From: Rhodovulum sulfidophilum DSM 1374
GTDB taxonomy: Bacteria > Pseudomonadota > Alphaproteobacteria > Rhodobacterales > Rhodobacteraceae
Direction: 5' to 3'
Assembly (NCBI RefSeq): GCF_001633165.1
Contig: NZ_CP015418.1
Span: 3,720,001-3,784,000, forward strand
DNA: 64,000 nt
Part shown: in pieces, positions 28,115 to 37,079 of the stretch
Numbering within the stretch: position 1 is the stretch's first letter
Layout of the letters: each line of letters opens with the position of its first letter
The notes under the pieces: model-generated
Told to the model about the DNA's origin: nothing
What the model saw: only the letters and a program-made list of their open reading frames with translations
Database searches by the model: none
Position numbers and translations under genes: made by a program

Positions 28115-29038
28115 TTGGCCGCAGATCGCAACGCCCAGATCGACTATGCCCGCCCGATCCGCCGTATCCTGATCGGCGGGACCGTCTTCGTGCTGGTCGC
28201 GCTGTTCGTGCTCTGGCGCATCGACAGCCCCAGGGTCGAACGGATGCGCGCCGCGCTGATCGACCGGGTCGTGCCCGGCTTTGACTGGGCGATGGCGCCG
28301 ATCACCAAGGGCGCCGAGCTGATCGAGGGCTTCCAGTCCTATGCCCGCCTCGCCGAGCAGAACCAGGAACTGCGCCGCGAGCTGCGGCAGATGAAGGCCT
28401 GGAAGGAGGCGGCGCTGCAGCTCGAGCAGGAAAACGCCAAGCTTCTGGATCTGAACAATGTGCGGCTCGACCCCAGCCTGACCTATGTCACCGGTGTGGT
28501 GATGGCCGATAGCGGCTCGCCCTTCCGGCAATCGGTCCTGCTGAACGTGGGCGCCCGCGACGGCATCCTCGACGGCTGGGCCACCACCGACGGGCTTGGT
28601 CTGGTGGGCCGGGTCTCGGGCGTGGGCAAGACCACGGCGCGGGTGATCCTGCTGACCGATTCCAACAGCCGGCTGCCGGTAACGATCCAGCCCTCGGGTC
28701 AGCGCGCGGTGCTGTCGGGCGACAATTCCTCCGCCCCCGTCCTCGATTTCGTCGAGGACCCCGCCTTGGTGCGCCCCGGCGACCGGGTCGTTTCCTCGGG
28801 CGACGGCGGCGTGTTCCCCGCCGGTCTGCTGGTCGGCCATCTCGCGCTTGGCCGCGACCAGAGGCTTCGGGTGCGGCTTGCCGCCGAATATGACCGGCTC
28901 GAATTCCTGCGGGTGCTCAGAAGCCATGCCAATGAGAGGATCAGCGATCCCGGCGCGCTGGTGATCCCGGGGCCGGTCGGGCCGCCGCCGATCCCCGCCC
29001 CGGCGGCCGGTACCGGCGGAGATCCCGGCAATGGTTGA
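28115..29038 (+). CDS. mreC: Rod-shape-determining protein MreC
   Basis: A bitopic inner-membrane protein linking MreB to periplasmic wall synthesis. The 307-residue product has a short cytoplasmic part, one membrane helix (ILIGGTVFVLVALFVLWRI, about 18-36), a coiled coil (SYARLAEQNQELRRELRQMKAWKEAALQLEQENAKLLDL), and two beta domains with VTGVVMADSGSPFRQSVLLNVGARDGILDGWATTDGLGLVGRV. The C-terminus is proline/glycine-rich. The start codon is TTG at 28115, with GAGG upstream; no ATG or GTG fits. It lies 47 bp after mreB and overlaps mreD by 8 bases. Confidence 0.93.
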   Translation: MAADRNAQIDYARPIRRILIGGTVFVLVALFVLWRIDSPRVERMRAALIDRVVPGFDWAMAPITKGAELIEGFQSYARLAEQNQELRRELRQMKAWKEAALQLEQENAKLLDLNNVRLDPSLTYVTGVVMADSGSPFRQSVLLNVGARDGILDGWATTDGLGLVGRVSGVGKTTARVILLTDSNSRLPVTIQPSGQRAVLSGDNSSAPVLDFVEDPALVRPGDRVVSSGDGGVFPAGLLVGHLALGRDQRLRVRLAAEYDRLEFLRVLRSHANERISDPGALVIPGPVGPPPIPAPAAGTGGDPGNG

Positions 29039-29570
29039 CCCGACCACCCTCGACCGCTGGGTCTACCGGCTGGTCTTTCTCGGAATTGCGGTCATGACGG
29101 TGTTCGTGATGATCCTGCCGCTCGAAACCCGGCCCGGCCGCCTGCCCGCCCCAGACTGGATGCTGTGCCTGACCCTGGCCTGGCTGCAACGCCGGCCCGA
29201 CTACCTGCCGCCCTGGCTGATCGCCGGCGTCTTCCTGATGCTCGACATGCTGCTGATGCGGCCGCCCGGGCTGATGACCGCCCTGGTGCTGGTCGGCTCG
29301 GAGTTTTTGCGCGCGCGCCAGCATGTCTCGGTCGAAACCGCCTTCGGATCGGAGTGGCTGGTGACCGCGGCCACGATATTCGCGATCTTTCTGACCGAGG
29401 GGGTGGTGCTGGCGCTGTTCTCGGTGCCGGAGGCCGATTTCGGACGGCTGATGTTCCTGGCGCTGGCAACGGCGCTGGCCTATCCGCTGGTCGCCGCGGT
29501 GTCGCGCTATGCGCTTGGGGTGCGCCGGGTGACGCCGGGCGATCTCGACCCAAGGGGGATTGGCCGATGA
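29031..29570 (+). CDS. mreD: Rod-shape-determining protein MreD
   Basis: A 179-residue inner-membrane protein with about five hydrophobic segments, the third membrane partner of the MreBCD complex. Sequence similarity in this family is low; LPLETRPGRLPAPDWMLCLTLAWLQRRPDYLPPWLIAGVFLMLDMLLMRPPGLMTALVLVGSEFLR agrees with alphaproteobacterial MreD. Assignment rests strongly on position, overlapping mreC by 8 bases and mrdA by 4 (ATGA). The overlaps suggest translational coupling and fixed stoichiometry. Confidence 0.9.
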   Translation: MVDPTTLDRWVYRLVFLGIAVMTVFVMILPLETRPGRLPAPDWMLCLTLAWLQRRPDYLPPWLIAGVFLMLDMLLMRPPGLMTALVLVGSEFLRARQHVSVETAFGSEWLVTAATIFAIFLTEGVVLALFSVPEADFGRLMFLALATALAYPLVAAVSRYALGVRRVTPGDLDPRGIGR

Positions 29571-31513
29571 AGCGGTCGCAACGGGAAGCCGAGGAAAGCA
29601 ACCGCCGGATCGGCCGCCGCACGCTGATCATGGGCGGAGCGCAGGCGCTCTTTGCCGGGGTTCTGGCGCTCCGGATGCGGCAGCTGCAGGTGACCCAGGC
29701 GGCCGAATTCCGTCTGCTGGCCGAAGAGAACCGGATCAACATCCGCCTGATCCCGCCCGCCCGCGGCATCCTCTACGACCGCCAGGGCCATGTGATCGCC
29801 GAAAACGACCAGAATTACCGGATCGTCATCGTGCGCGAGGATGCGGGCGACCCGGAACAGGCGCTGGCGCGGCTGACCCGTCTGGTGCAGCTCGACGACG
29901 AAACGGTCGAACGCGCGCTGAAGGAGATCCGCCGCCACAGCCCCTTCGTGCCGGTGACCATCGCCGACCGGATGCGCTGGGAAGAGGTGGCAAGCGTCGC
30001 GGTGAACGCGCCGGTCCTGCCCGGCATCGCCCCCGAGGTCGGGCAGTCGCGGCATTACCCGATGGGGCCGGATTTCGCCCATATCGTGGGCTATGTGGGC
30101 CCGGTTTCCGATTACGACCTGTCGAAGCTCGAGGATCCCGACCCGCTGCTACAGATCCCGCGCTTCCAGATCGGCAAGACCGGGGTCGAGGCCAAGGAAG
30201 AAGAGCTGTTGCGCGGCAAGGCCGGGACCCGCCGGATCGAGGTCAATGCCGCGGGCCGGGTGATCCGCGAGCTCGACCGGATCGACGGCCAGCCCGGATC
30301 GGACCTGCAACTGACCATCGATGCCGGGCTGCAGAACTTCATGCAGGCCCGCCTTGGCGAGGAAAGTGCGGCGGCCGTGGTCCTCGACCTGCAGCATGGC
30401 GACGTGCTGGGCATCGCCTCTTCGCCAAGCTTCGATCCCAACAAGTTCGTCCAGGGCATTTCGGTCGCCGATTACCGGGCGCTGACCGAGACGCCCTTCC
30501 GACCGCTCTCGAACAAGGCGGTCCAGGGCGCCTACCCGCCCGGCTCGACCTTCAAGCTGGTGACCGCGCTGGCGGCGCTGGAAGCCGGGGTCATCACCCC
30601 TGACGAAACCGTCTGGTGCCCGGGCTTCCTGAAACTCGGCGACAGACGCTTCCATTGCTGGCGCCGGGGCGGGCATGGTCATGTCAATCTGACCGAAAGC
30701 CTGCAGCAATCCTGCGACGTCTATTACTACGACATCGGCCAGCGCGTCGGGATCGACAATATCGCGGCGATGGCCCGCAAGCTGGGGCTGGGCGTGCATC
30801 ACGATCTGCCGCTGTCGGCCGTGGGCGAAGGCCTGGCGCCGGATCGCGCCTGGAAACGCGCACGATACGGGCAGGACTGGCAGGTCGGCGACACGCTGAA
30901 CGCGTCGATCGGTCAGGGCTATGTCCTGGCGACGCCGCTGCAGCTGGCGGTGATGTCCGCGCGGATCGCCACCGGACGCGCGGTCACACCGCGGCTCCTG
31001 CGCTCGATCGACGGGGTCGAACAGCCCTCGGGCGCGGGCGCGCCGCTCGACATCAAGCCGGTCAACCTCGAGCGCATCCGCAAGGGCATGGACGCGGTGG
31101 TCAATTCGCGGCGCGGCACCGGCCGGCGGTCGCGGGTGGTGGCCGACGGCATGGCGATGGCGGGCAAGACCGGCACCAGCCAGGTGCGCAACATCACCGC
31201 TGCCGAACGCGCCGCGGGGGTCTTCCGCAACGAGGACCTGCCCTGGGAGCGGCGCGATCATGCGCTGTTCGTGGCCTTTGCGCCGGTCGAGGCGCCCAGG
31301 GTCGCGATCGCGGTCGTGGTCGAGCATGGCGGCGGCGGTTCGGCCGTGGCCGCGCCCATCGCCCGCGACCTCACGCTGCGCGCGCTTTATGGCAGGGTGC
31401 CGCCGGGCGATGCCTATCCCGAAAGCGACCGCTGGGAGGCCGAGCGGCGGCTGCGCGACCTGCCTCTGCGCGACCCCGGATCGCGGTCTTCGGGCGGAAG
31501 GGGCCGCGCATGA
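29567..31513 (+). CDS. mrdA: Penicillin-binding protein 2, elongasome transpeptidase
   Basis: The DD-transpeptidase of lateral wall synthesis. The 648-residue product has a short cytoplasmic N-terminus, one membrane anchor (LIMGGAQALFAGVLALRMRQLQV), the PBP dimerisation domain starting RGILYDRQGHVIAEND, and the transpeptidase domain. The active-site SxxK is S327-TFK330 in YPPGSTFKLV. Other motifs are SCDVYYYDIG (SxN-like region), TLNASIGQGYVLATPLQLA and KTGTSQVRN (KTG). It overlaps mreD and rodA by 4 bases each. It works with RodA, the glycosyltransferase encoded next. Confidence 0.96.
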   Translation: MKRSQREAEESNRRIGRRTLIMGGAQALFAGVLALRMRQLQVTQAAEFRLLAEENRINIRLIPPARGILYDRQGHVIAENDQNYRIVIVREDAGDPEQALARLTRLVQLDDETVERALKEIRRHSPFVPVTIADRMRWEEVASVAVNAPVLPGIAPEVGQSRHYPMGPDFAHIVGYVGPVSDYDLSKLEDPDPLLQIPRFQIGKTGVEAKEEELLRGKAGTRRIEVNAAGRVIRELDRIDGQPGSDLQLTIDAGLQNFMQARLGEESAAAVVLDLQHGDVLGIASSPSFDPNKFVQGISVADYRALTETPFRPLSNKAVQGAYPPGSTFKLVTALAALEAGVITPDETVWCPGFLKLGDRRFHCWRRGGHGHVNLTESLQQSCDVYYYDIGQRVGIDNIAAMARKLGLGVHHDLPLSAVGEGLAPDRAWKRARYGQDWQVGDTLNASIGQGYVLATPLQLAVMSARIATGRAVTPRLLRSIDGVEQPSGAGAPLDIKPVNLERIRKGMDAVVNSRRGTGRRSRVVADGMAMAGKTGTSQVRNITAAERAAGVFRNEDLPWERRDHALFVAFAPVEAPRVAIAVVVEHGGGGSAVAAPIARDLTLRALYGRVPPGDAYPESDRWEAERRLRDLPLRDPGSRSSGGRGRA

Positions 31514-32655
31514 GCTATCTCGAATACAACGTCAAGCGCGTGCCGACGGGCCTGTCGAAGGTGCTTTACGTCAACTGGGCGCTGGTGCTGCTTCTGACCG
31601 CCGTGGCCGGGATCGGCTTCATGATGCTCTATTCGGTGGCGGGCGGCCGGCTCGAGCCCTGGGCCGATCCGCAGATGAAGCGCTTTGCGCTGGGAATGGC
31701 GGTGATGTTCACCGTCGCCTTCGTGCCGATCTGGTTCTGGCGCAACATGGCGGCGCTGGCCTACGGGATCTCGGTTCTGCTGCTGATCGCGGTCGATTTC
31801 TTCGGCTCGGTGGGGATGGGCGCGCAACGCTGGATCGATCTCGGCGTGGTCCGGCTGCAGCCCTCGGAGCTGTCGAAGATCACCCTGGTGATGATGCTGG
31901 CGGCCTATTACGACTGGCTCGACATACGCCATGTGTCAAAGCCGCAATTCGTGGCGCTTCCGGTTCTGCTGATCCTGCTGCCGACGGCGCTGGTGCTCAA
32001 GCAGCCCGATCTGGGCACCGCGCTGCTGCTGATCGCGGGGGGCGGCATCATCATGTTTCTCGCGGGCGTGCACTGGGCCTATTTCGCGGTGGTGATCGCC
32101 GCGGGCACCGGGCTCGTCACGGCGGTCTTCGCCAGTCGCGGCACGCCCTGGCAATTGCTGAAGGACTACCAGTTCCGCCGCATCGACACCTTCCTCGATC
32201 CCTCCACCGATCCGCTGGGCGCGGGCTATCACATCACCCAGTCGAAGATCGCGCTGGGATCGGGCGGCTGGGCGGGGCGGGGCTTCATGCAGGGCACCCA
32301 GTCGCGGCTGAATTTCCTGCCCGAAAAGCATACCGACTTCATCTTCACCACCCTGGCCGAGGAATTCGGCTTTATCGGCGGGATGTCCCTGCTGGCGCTT
32401 TACGTGCTGATCATCGTCTTCTGCATCTCGTCGGCGATGCAGAACCGGGACCGCTTCTCGTCGCTGCTGACGCTGGGGATCGCGGCCACCTTCTTCCTGT
32501 TCTTCGCGGTCAACATGTCGATGGTGATGGGGCTCGCCCCGGTGGTGGGGGTGCCGCTGCCGCTGGTCTCCTATGGCGGCTCGGCGATGCTGGTGCTGCT
32601 GGCGGCCTTCGGGCTGGTGCAGAGCGCGCATATCCACCGGCCGCGGGGGCGCTGA
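31510..32655 (+). CDS. rodA: Peptidoglycan glycosyltransferase RodA (SEDS)
   Basis: The SEDS-family polymerase that extends glycan chains from lipid II during elongation. The 381-residue polytopic protein has about ten helices. Diagnostic blocks are GMGAQRWIDLGVVRLQPSELSKITLVMMLA, VLKQPDLGTALLLIAGG, YHITQSKIALGSGGWAGRGFMQGTQSRLNFLPEKHTDFIFTTLAEEFGFIGG and GVPLPLVSYGGSAMLVLLAAFG. It overlaps mrdA by ATGA, as expected for a RodA-PBP2 enzyme pair, and its stop codon shares one base with the start of the next gene. Confidence 0.96.
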   Translation: MSYLEYNVKRVPTGLSKVLYVNWALVLLLTAVAGIGFMMLYSVAGGRLEPWADPQMKRFALGMAVMFTVAFVPIWFWRNMAALAYGISVLLLIAVDFFGSVGMGAQRWIDLGVVRLQPSELSKITLVMMLAAYYDWLDIRHVSKPQFVALPVLLILLPTALVLKQPDLGTALLLIAGGGIIMFLAGVHWAYFAVVIAAGTGLVTAVFASRGTPWQLLKDYQFRRIDTFLDPSTDPLGAGYHITQSKIALGSGGWAGRGFMQGTQSRLNFLPEKHTDFIFTTLAEEFGFIGGMSLLALYVLIIVFCISSAMQNRDRFSSLLTLGIAATFFLFFAVNMSMVMGLAPVVGVPLPLVSYGGSAMLVLLAAFGLVQSAHIHRPRGR

Positions 32656-33587
32656 TGGTCAGGATCCTGTTCTCGGCGCCGCCCGGGCTCTGGGCCGAGT
32701 ATCGCGCGCCCCTGGCCCGTGCCCTCGACGAGGCGGGTATCGAGGCCGAGGTCGTTACCGGAACCGGCGATCCGGCGGCCATCGACTATGTGGTCTTCGC
32801 GCCCGGGGGCGGGCTGTCGGATTTCACGCCCTTCACCGGCGCGAAGGCGGTGCTGAGCCTCTGGGCCGGGGTCGAGACGGTGGTCGGCAACCCGACCCTG
32901 ACCCAGCCGCTCTGCCGGATGGTCGATGCCGGTCTCGAGGAGGGCATGGTCGAATGGGTGACGGGCCATGTGCTGCGCCATCATCTGGGATTTGACCGCT
33001 ACATTTGCGCGACCGAGCCGCATTGGGATCAGCGCGTGCCGCCGCTCGCGCGCGACCGGACGGTCGCGGTGCTGGGTCTGGGCGCGCTGGGCCGGGCCTG
33101 TGCCGAGGCGCTGGCCGCGCTTCGGTTCCGGGTGCTGGGCTGGAGCCGGACGCCCCGCGCGGTGCCGGGGATCGATTGCCATCACGGCGCGGAGGGGCTG
33201 CGCCCGGTGCTGGAGCAGGCCGGGATCGTCGTGCTGCTGCTGCCCCGGACGCCCGAGACCGAAGGGCTGATCGATGCCGAGCGGCTGTCCTGGCTGCCCG
33301 AGGGCGCGGTGCTGCTCAATCCGGGCCGGGGGGCGCTGATCGACGAGGCGGCGGTGCTGGCCGCGCTGGATGCCGGTCGGCTCGGCCACGCCACGCTTGA
33401 CGTTTTCCGGACCGAGCCGCTGCCGCCCGACCATCCGTTCTGGCACCATCCGCGGGTGACGGTGACGCCGCATGTCGCCTCAGAGACCCGGCCCGCCTCG
33501 GCGGCGCGGGTGATCGCCGAGAATGTGCGCCGCGCGGAAGCGGGCGAGGCGCTGCTGTTCCGGGTCGACCGGGCGCGGGGGTACTGA
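32655..33587 (+). CDS. ghrA: D-2-hydroxyacid dehydrogenase, glyoxylate/hydroxypyruvate reductase A type
   Basis: A 310-residue NAD(P)-dependent reductase of the GhrA type. The N-terminus is MVRILFSAPPGLWAEYRAPLARAL. The nucleotide-binding domain begins AVLGLGALGRACAEALAALRFRVLGWSRTPRAVPGI, and the active site includes LNPGRGALIDEAAVLAALDAGRLGHATLDVFRTEPLPPDHPFWHHPRVTVTPHVAS, with the catalytic His in the HHP or TPHV region. Length equals E. coli GhrA. It starts TGATG on the rodA stop, so it is co-transcribed with the cell-shape genes although its metabolic role (glyoxylate or hydroxypyruvate reduction) is unrelated. Confidence 0.88.
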   Translation: MVRILFSAPPGLWAEYRAPLARALDEAGIEAEVVTGTGDPAAIDYVVFAPGGGLSDFTPFTGAKAVLSLWAGVETVVGNPTLTQPLCRMVDAGLEEGMVEWVTGHVLRHHLGFDRYICATEPHWDQRVPPLARDRTVAVLGLGALGRACAEALAALRFRVLGWSRTPRAVPGIDCHHGAEGLRPVLEQAGIVVLLLPRTPETEGLIDAERLSWLPEGAVLLNPGRGALIDEAAVLAALDAGRLGHATLDVFRTEPLPPDHPFWHHPRVTVTPHVASETRPASAARVIAENVRRAEAGEALLFRVDRARGY

Positions 33588-33652
33588 ACCCGGACGCTGC
33601 CGCCCCCGGCCCGCGCGGGGCTTTTGCCTCGCTTGTCCGGCCTTGGGCCGGG

Positions 33653-33712
33653 CCGCGCGCGACCATGCGCGCGGTGCCTCCGGCGGGGGGGGGTATTTTC
33701 GCCAAGAAGAAG
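33653..33712 (+). repeat. GC hairpin followed by a GGGTATTTT...CCAAGAAGAAG element, copy 1
   Basis: CCGCGCGC (33653-33660) pairs with GCGCGCGG (33667-33674). The 22-base element at 33691-33712 starts GGGTATTTTCGCC and ends AAGAAGAAG. A second copy, with 20 of 22 bases identical, is at 63430-63451. Both copies lie between convergent genes, so a transcription-termination role is likely. Confidence 0.55.
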
Positions 33713-33736
33713 CCCAGGCGGCGGTGCGGAAGGGGC

Positions 33737-34543
33737 TCAGCGCAGTCGCGGCGGCTCGTCGGGATCGATCAGCGGGGTTTCGGTCATGGGCTCGGGCGCG
33801 GGCAGGTCGATGCGGAGACCGAGCCGGGCGAGATGCGTGGCCATCGGCCCGCTGGCGGGGAAGAAGGCCAGATCGAGCGCGGCGGTTTCGAGCCCGCTGA
33901 AGCGGACCGCCTCGGAGACCGCGCGCGCAAGCGCGGGCTCGGCCCCCTCGGCCGGGTCGAGGAAGGCAAGCAGCAGGCTCGTGGCCCCGTCCGGATGGCG
34001 GAGCCCCGCAAGCCAGGCGCGGGCGGCAAGCCCGCCCATCCCCGCGAGGCAGGTATCGAGCGCGGCGAGCAGCGGCGCGGGCAGATCGCCCGGCGGGGTC
34101 AGCGCCTCGGGGACGAGATCGAGCGTCTCGGGCGTCGCGGCCAGCATCTCGGCCCACCAGGCAACGGCCTCGGGCGGAAGGAGTTCGGCCGTCGCGCCGC
34201 CGAGATCGATGCCGAGGCCCAGCCCCTCCGCGGTCAGCATCTCCGCCAGCCTCCGGCCCGGCATCGCCGCATAGGGCGAAGGCGCACCGGTGAAATCGGT
34301 CAGCCGCCCCTCATCGGCGAAGGCCAGAACGACGCGGCCCTCCTCGAGCTCGAAGACGCTGGGCGCGATCCGGTCGTCGTCCTCGGCCTCGCGGTCGAGC
34401 AGCAGCACCAGCTCGGTGGCAGCCAGACGGCCGTAATAGACCAGCCGCAGCGACGGATCTTCGGGCGCGGCGGTCATCGCGGCATGGGCGCGGTCGAGCG
34501 GGGACACGGGCTGCGGGGCCGCGGGGGGCGTTTCGGCGGTCAT
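33737..34543 (-). CDS. SseB-family protein
   Basis: A 268-residue protein with an SseB N-terminal domain: SPLDRAHAAMTAAPEDPSLRLVYYGRLAATELVLLLD, then VFELEEGRVVLAFADEGRLTDFTG and PYAAMPGRRLAEML. The SseB domain is known from an enhanced-serine-sensitivity protein and occurs in many proteins of unknown function. The rest is alanine/leucine-rich without other recognised domains, cytoplasmic, with no signal peptide or membrane helix. It overlaps the uracil-DNA-glycosylase-like gene upstream by 4 bases, so the two are translated together. Function is unknown. Confidence 0.8.
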   Translation of the reverse strand: MTAETPPAAPQPVSPLDRAHAAMTAAPEDPSLRLVYYGRLAATELVLLLDREAEDDDRIAPSVFELEEGRVVLAFADEGRLTDFTGAPSPYAAMPGRRLAEMLTAEGLGLGIDLGGATAELLPPEAVAWWAEMLAATPETLDLVPEALTPPGDLPAPLLAALDTCLAGMGGLAARAWLAGLRHPDGATSLLLAFLDPAEGAEPALARAVSEAVRFSGLETAALDLAFFPASGPMATHLARLGLRIDLPAPEPMTETPLIDPDEPPRLR

Positions 34544-35142
34544 GCGAGAACCTCTGCGACGCGCTGGCGGAGGACGGGCAGGAGGTCGGCCTCGAACCAG
34601 GGATTGCGTTTGAGCCAGGCGGTATTGCGCCAGGAGGGATGTGGCAAGGGGAAGACTTGCGGCGCATGGGCGCGCCAGCCCTGAACCGTGGCGGTCACGC
34701 CCCGCCGTGCCGCGGCTCCGAGATGCCAGCGCTGGGCGTAGCCGCCGATCAGCAGGGTCAGCGGCACAGGGCCGAGCGCGGCGAGAACGGCCCGGTGCCA
34801 GGTCTCGGCACAGAGCGCGGGCGGCGGCAGGTCGGCACCCGCATCGTCATAGCCGGGGAAACAGAAGGCCATCGGCAGCACCGAAACCCGGGAAAGGTCG
34901 TAGAAGGTCTCGTTGTCGATGCCCATCCAGCTTCGGAGCCGGTCGCCCGACGGATCGAAGAACGGCCGCCCGGCCTTGTGCACGCGCAGTCCCGGTGCCT
35001 GACCGCAGACAAGGATGCGCGGCGCCGGGCCGAACCAAGGCACCGGGCGCGGCGCATGGCCCGTTGCCGTTGCGGCGAAGCGCGGCGCACAAAGCCGACA
35101 GGCCGCGATACGGCTGCGCAGAAGGTCGGGGGCGACGGTCAT
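34540..35142 (-). CDS. Uracil-DNA glycosylase family protein
   Basis: A 200-residue member of the UDG superfamily. RILVCGQAPGLRVHKAGRPFFDPSGDRLRSWMGID contains the GQAPG motif equivalent to the catalytic-water loop. VFPLPHPSWRN near residue 167 is the second active-site motif (HPS). Paired cysteines in CRLCAPR near residue 15 are present, but the full four-cysteine iron-sulfur pattern of family 4 UDGs is not visible. This branch (often annotated only as a uracil-DNA glycosylase family protein) is common in alphaproteobacteria and its substrate is not established. It is coupled to the downstream SseB-like gene. Confidence 0.82.
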   Translation of the reverse strand: MTVAPDLLRSRIAACRLCAPRFAATATGHAPRPVPWFGPAPRILVCGQAPGLRVHKAGRPFFDPSGDRLRSWMGIDNETFYDLSRVSVLPMAFCFPGYDDAGADLPPPALCAETWHRAVLAALGPVPLTLLIGGYAQRWHLGAAARRGVTATVQGWRAHAPQVFPLPHPSWRNTAWLKRNPWFEADLLPVLRQRVAEVLA

Positions 35143-35347
35143 GGCCCCGACCTAGGGCAAAACCGGCGGCCCGGCAATTCGTGGCGTCCGGCGACTGCCC
35201 GCGGATCGGGCATCCCGCCGCCTGCGCGACAGGACGGACCGGATCGGCGCGTTTCGGGACCGCCGAATGGCCGCGGGGCCGGTTGCCCCTGTCTTCCGCT
35301 TCGATTATGCCACTTCCAACAGAGCGAGAGAGGGGAACGGCGGAGGA

Positions 35348-36622
35348 ATGTACCGAGTCTGGAATTTCGTGACTGCCTATTCGCTGTTGCTGATCGGGGG
35401 CGCCGTCACGGCGCTGATCTGGGTCAACTTTCATCCGAATTCCTACCATGATTTTGTGGAATACGTCCTGATCGACGATTTCTTCATCGGTCATGCGCAT
35501 GAGGTCGGAGGCCATGTCAGCCGGACCCTGACCGTGCATTACCTGGTCAATGACCTCCTGATGGCCTTCTTCTTCGCCATCGCCGCCAAGGAAGTCTGGG
35601 AAGCGATCATCCTGCGCAACGGCTCGCTCAGGGGCCGCAAGGCGGCAACGCCGCTTTTCGCCACGCTGGGCGGCATGCTCGGCCCGATCGCGGTCTATCT
35701 CGGGCTTGCGGCGATCTTGGGTTCGTCCACTTTCGACGCTGTCCATCGCGGCTGGGCGATCCCGACCGCAACCGACATCGCCTTTTCCTATCTGGTCGGG
35801 CGGATCGTCTTCGGCGCCGGGCATCCGGCGGTACGGTTCCTGCTGTTGCTGGCCATTGCCGACGATGCGGCCGGGCTGATCATCCTGGCGATATTCTACC
35901 CTTCGGGCGATCTTCAGCCCCTGTGGCTGCTGCTGTCGGTCGGGGCGGCGCTGGCGACCTTCCTGCTGTTCAACTGGCTGCCGCGTCGGATGGATCGCGG
36001 CCGTCAGATGCGCCCCTGTTCAAGCTGGGTGCGCCGCTATCTGGGCTTCTGGCCCTATGCCCTCGCCGGGGCTGCCAGCTGGTTCGGCTTTCAGGAGGCG
36101 GGGCTGCACCCGGCGCTGGGGCTGTTGCCGGTGGTGCCCGCGATCCCGCATGCCGACCGCGCCTTCGGCATCTTCTCGGAGGCCGAGCAGTATCTGACGG
36201 ACCTGCTGAACCATATCGAGCATAATCTGAAGGTTCCGGTCGAGATCGTCCTGTTCTTTTTCGGGCTCTGCAATGCCGGGGTCGAGTTCTCGTCGATCGG
36301 CGTGCCGACCTGGCTGGTGCTGGCCGGGCTGCTGATCGGCAAGCCGGTGGGCGTGCTGCTGTTCGGCTGGCTGGCGGCGCGGCCGCTCCGGCTTGGCCTG
36401 CCGCAGGGCATGCGCACCGCCGATCTGCTGGTCGTGGGCTGCGTCGCGGCCATCGGCTTCACGGTGTCGCTCTTCATCGCCTCGGTCGCGTTCAATTCGG
36501 GCGTCACCCTCGATGGAATCGACGTGCAGGAAGCCGCCAAGATGGGCGCGCTGTTCAGCTTTGTCGCGGCGCTGATCGCCTTCGGCGCGGGCAAGCTGAT
36601 GCGGGTTCGCAAGCAGAGCTGA
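35348..36622 (+). CDS. nhaA: Na+/H+ antiporter NhaA
   Basis: An inner-membrane antiporter exchanging protons for sodium to control pH and salt. The 424-residue product has about 12 helices. D143 in IPTATDIAFSYLVG and the pair D172-D173 in LLAIADDAAGLIILAIFY correspond to the ion-binding aspartates 133, 163 and 164 of E. coli NhaA. The ATG at 35348 gives the conserved start MYRVWNFVTAYSLLLI; the GGAGG touching it is too close to act as ribosome site, but AGAGGGG lies 11 bases upstream. A hairpin follows the stop. No NhaR-type regulator gene is adjacent. Confidence 0.95.
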   Translation: MYRVWNFVTAYSLLLIGGAVTALIWVNFHPNSYHDFVEYVLIDDFFIGHAHEVGGHVSRTLTVHYLVNDLLMAFFFAIAAKEVWEAIILRNGSLRGRKAATPLFATLGGMLGPIAVYLGLAAILGSSTFDAVHRGWAIPTATDIAFSYLVGRIVFGAGHPAVRFLLLLAIADDAAGLIILAIFYPSGDLQPLWLLLSVGAALATFLLFNWLPRRMDRGRQMRPCSSWVRRYLGFWPYALAGAASWFGFQEAGLHPALGLLPVVPAIPHADRAFGIFSEAEQYLTDLLNHIEHNLKVPVEIVLFFFGLCNAGVEFSSIGVPTWLVLAGLLIGKPVGVLLFGWLAARPLRLGLPQGMRTADLLVVGCVAAIGFTVSLFIASVAFNSGVTLDGIDVQEAAKMGALFSFVAALIAFGAGKLMRVRKQS

Positions 36623-36627
36623 GATTG

Positions 36628-36654
36628 CCCGCGGCCGCAACATCAGGCCGCGGG
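36628..36654 (+). terminator. Hairpin after nhaA
   Basis: CCCGCGGCC (36628-36636) pairs with GGCCGCGGG (36646-36654), loop of 9 bases, starting 5 bases after the nhaA stop. No T run follows (ACAAATCC). Confidence 0.4.
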
Positions 36655-36969
36655 ACAAATCCCCAAAGCCTGGCCTGTATTGCGGCCCTATTGCCTTGCA
36701 GGACAGGCATAGCGGGATCGAACCCGGGGCAGATGCAGCCTTACAAGACCGCACCGGCGGCGCCCCTGTAGAAGCCCGGATCCCGCCCGGCAGGGGGGCG
36801 GGTCTGCATGTGCTTTGCCCGGTCACGTCCCGAAAGGGGCTGCGATAGCGGGAAGGACGGCCGAGCGATGCGCATGATCGTCAAGCCCGGTGAACCATAG
36901 GCGGAGAAGGCAAGACAACGGCGGAACGCCGCCGCCTGCCCGGTCGTTAATTGCACCTTTGAAACACGA

Positions 36970-36999
36970 CGCGGCGCCACAGTTTCTGAAGGCGCCGCG
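36970..36999 (-). terminator. Hairpin downstream of the HNH gene
   Basis: CGCGGCGCC (36970-36978) pairs with GGCGCCGCG (36991-36999) around a 12-base loop. On the minus strand it is followed by TCGTGTTTC. It lies 80 bases past the HNH stop codon and is a candidate terminator. Confidence 0.4.
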
Positions 37000-37079
37000 C
37001 TGAGCCAGTTTGATCTGCGGTTCAACTCAGCCGTGAATTCCCGTGACCCGTTGGGCATCCGCCTCGAAGTCATCGTCGC

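Larger units (their letters stand above)
36623..37079. other. Intergenic region between nhaA and the HNH gene
   Basis: No gene is supported in 457 bases. It contains a hairpin just after nhaA (36628-36654) and a second one nearer the minus-strand HNH gene (36970-36999). The stretch between them has open frames but no recognised protein, and is less G+C-biased than its surroundings. Confidence 0.5.
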
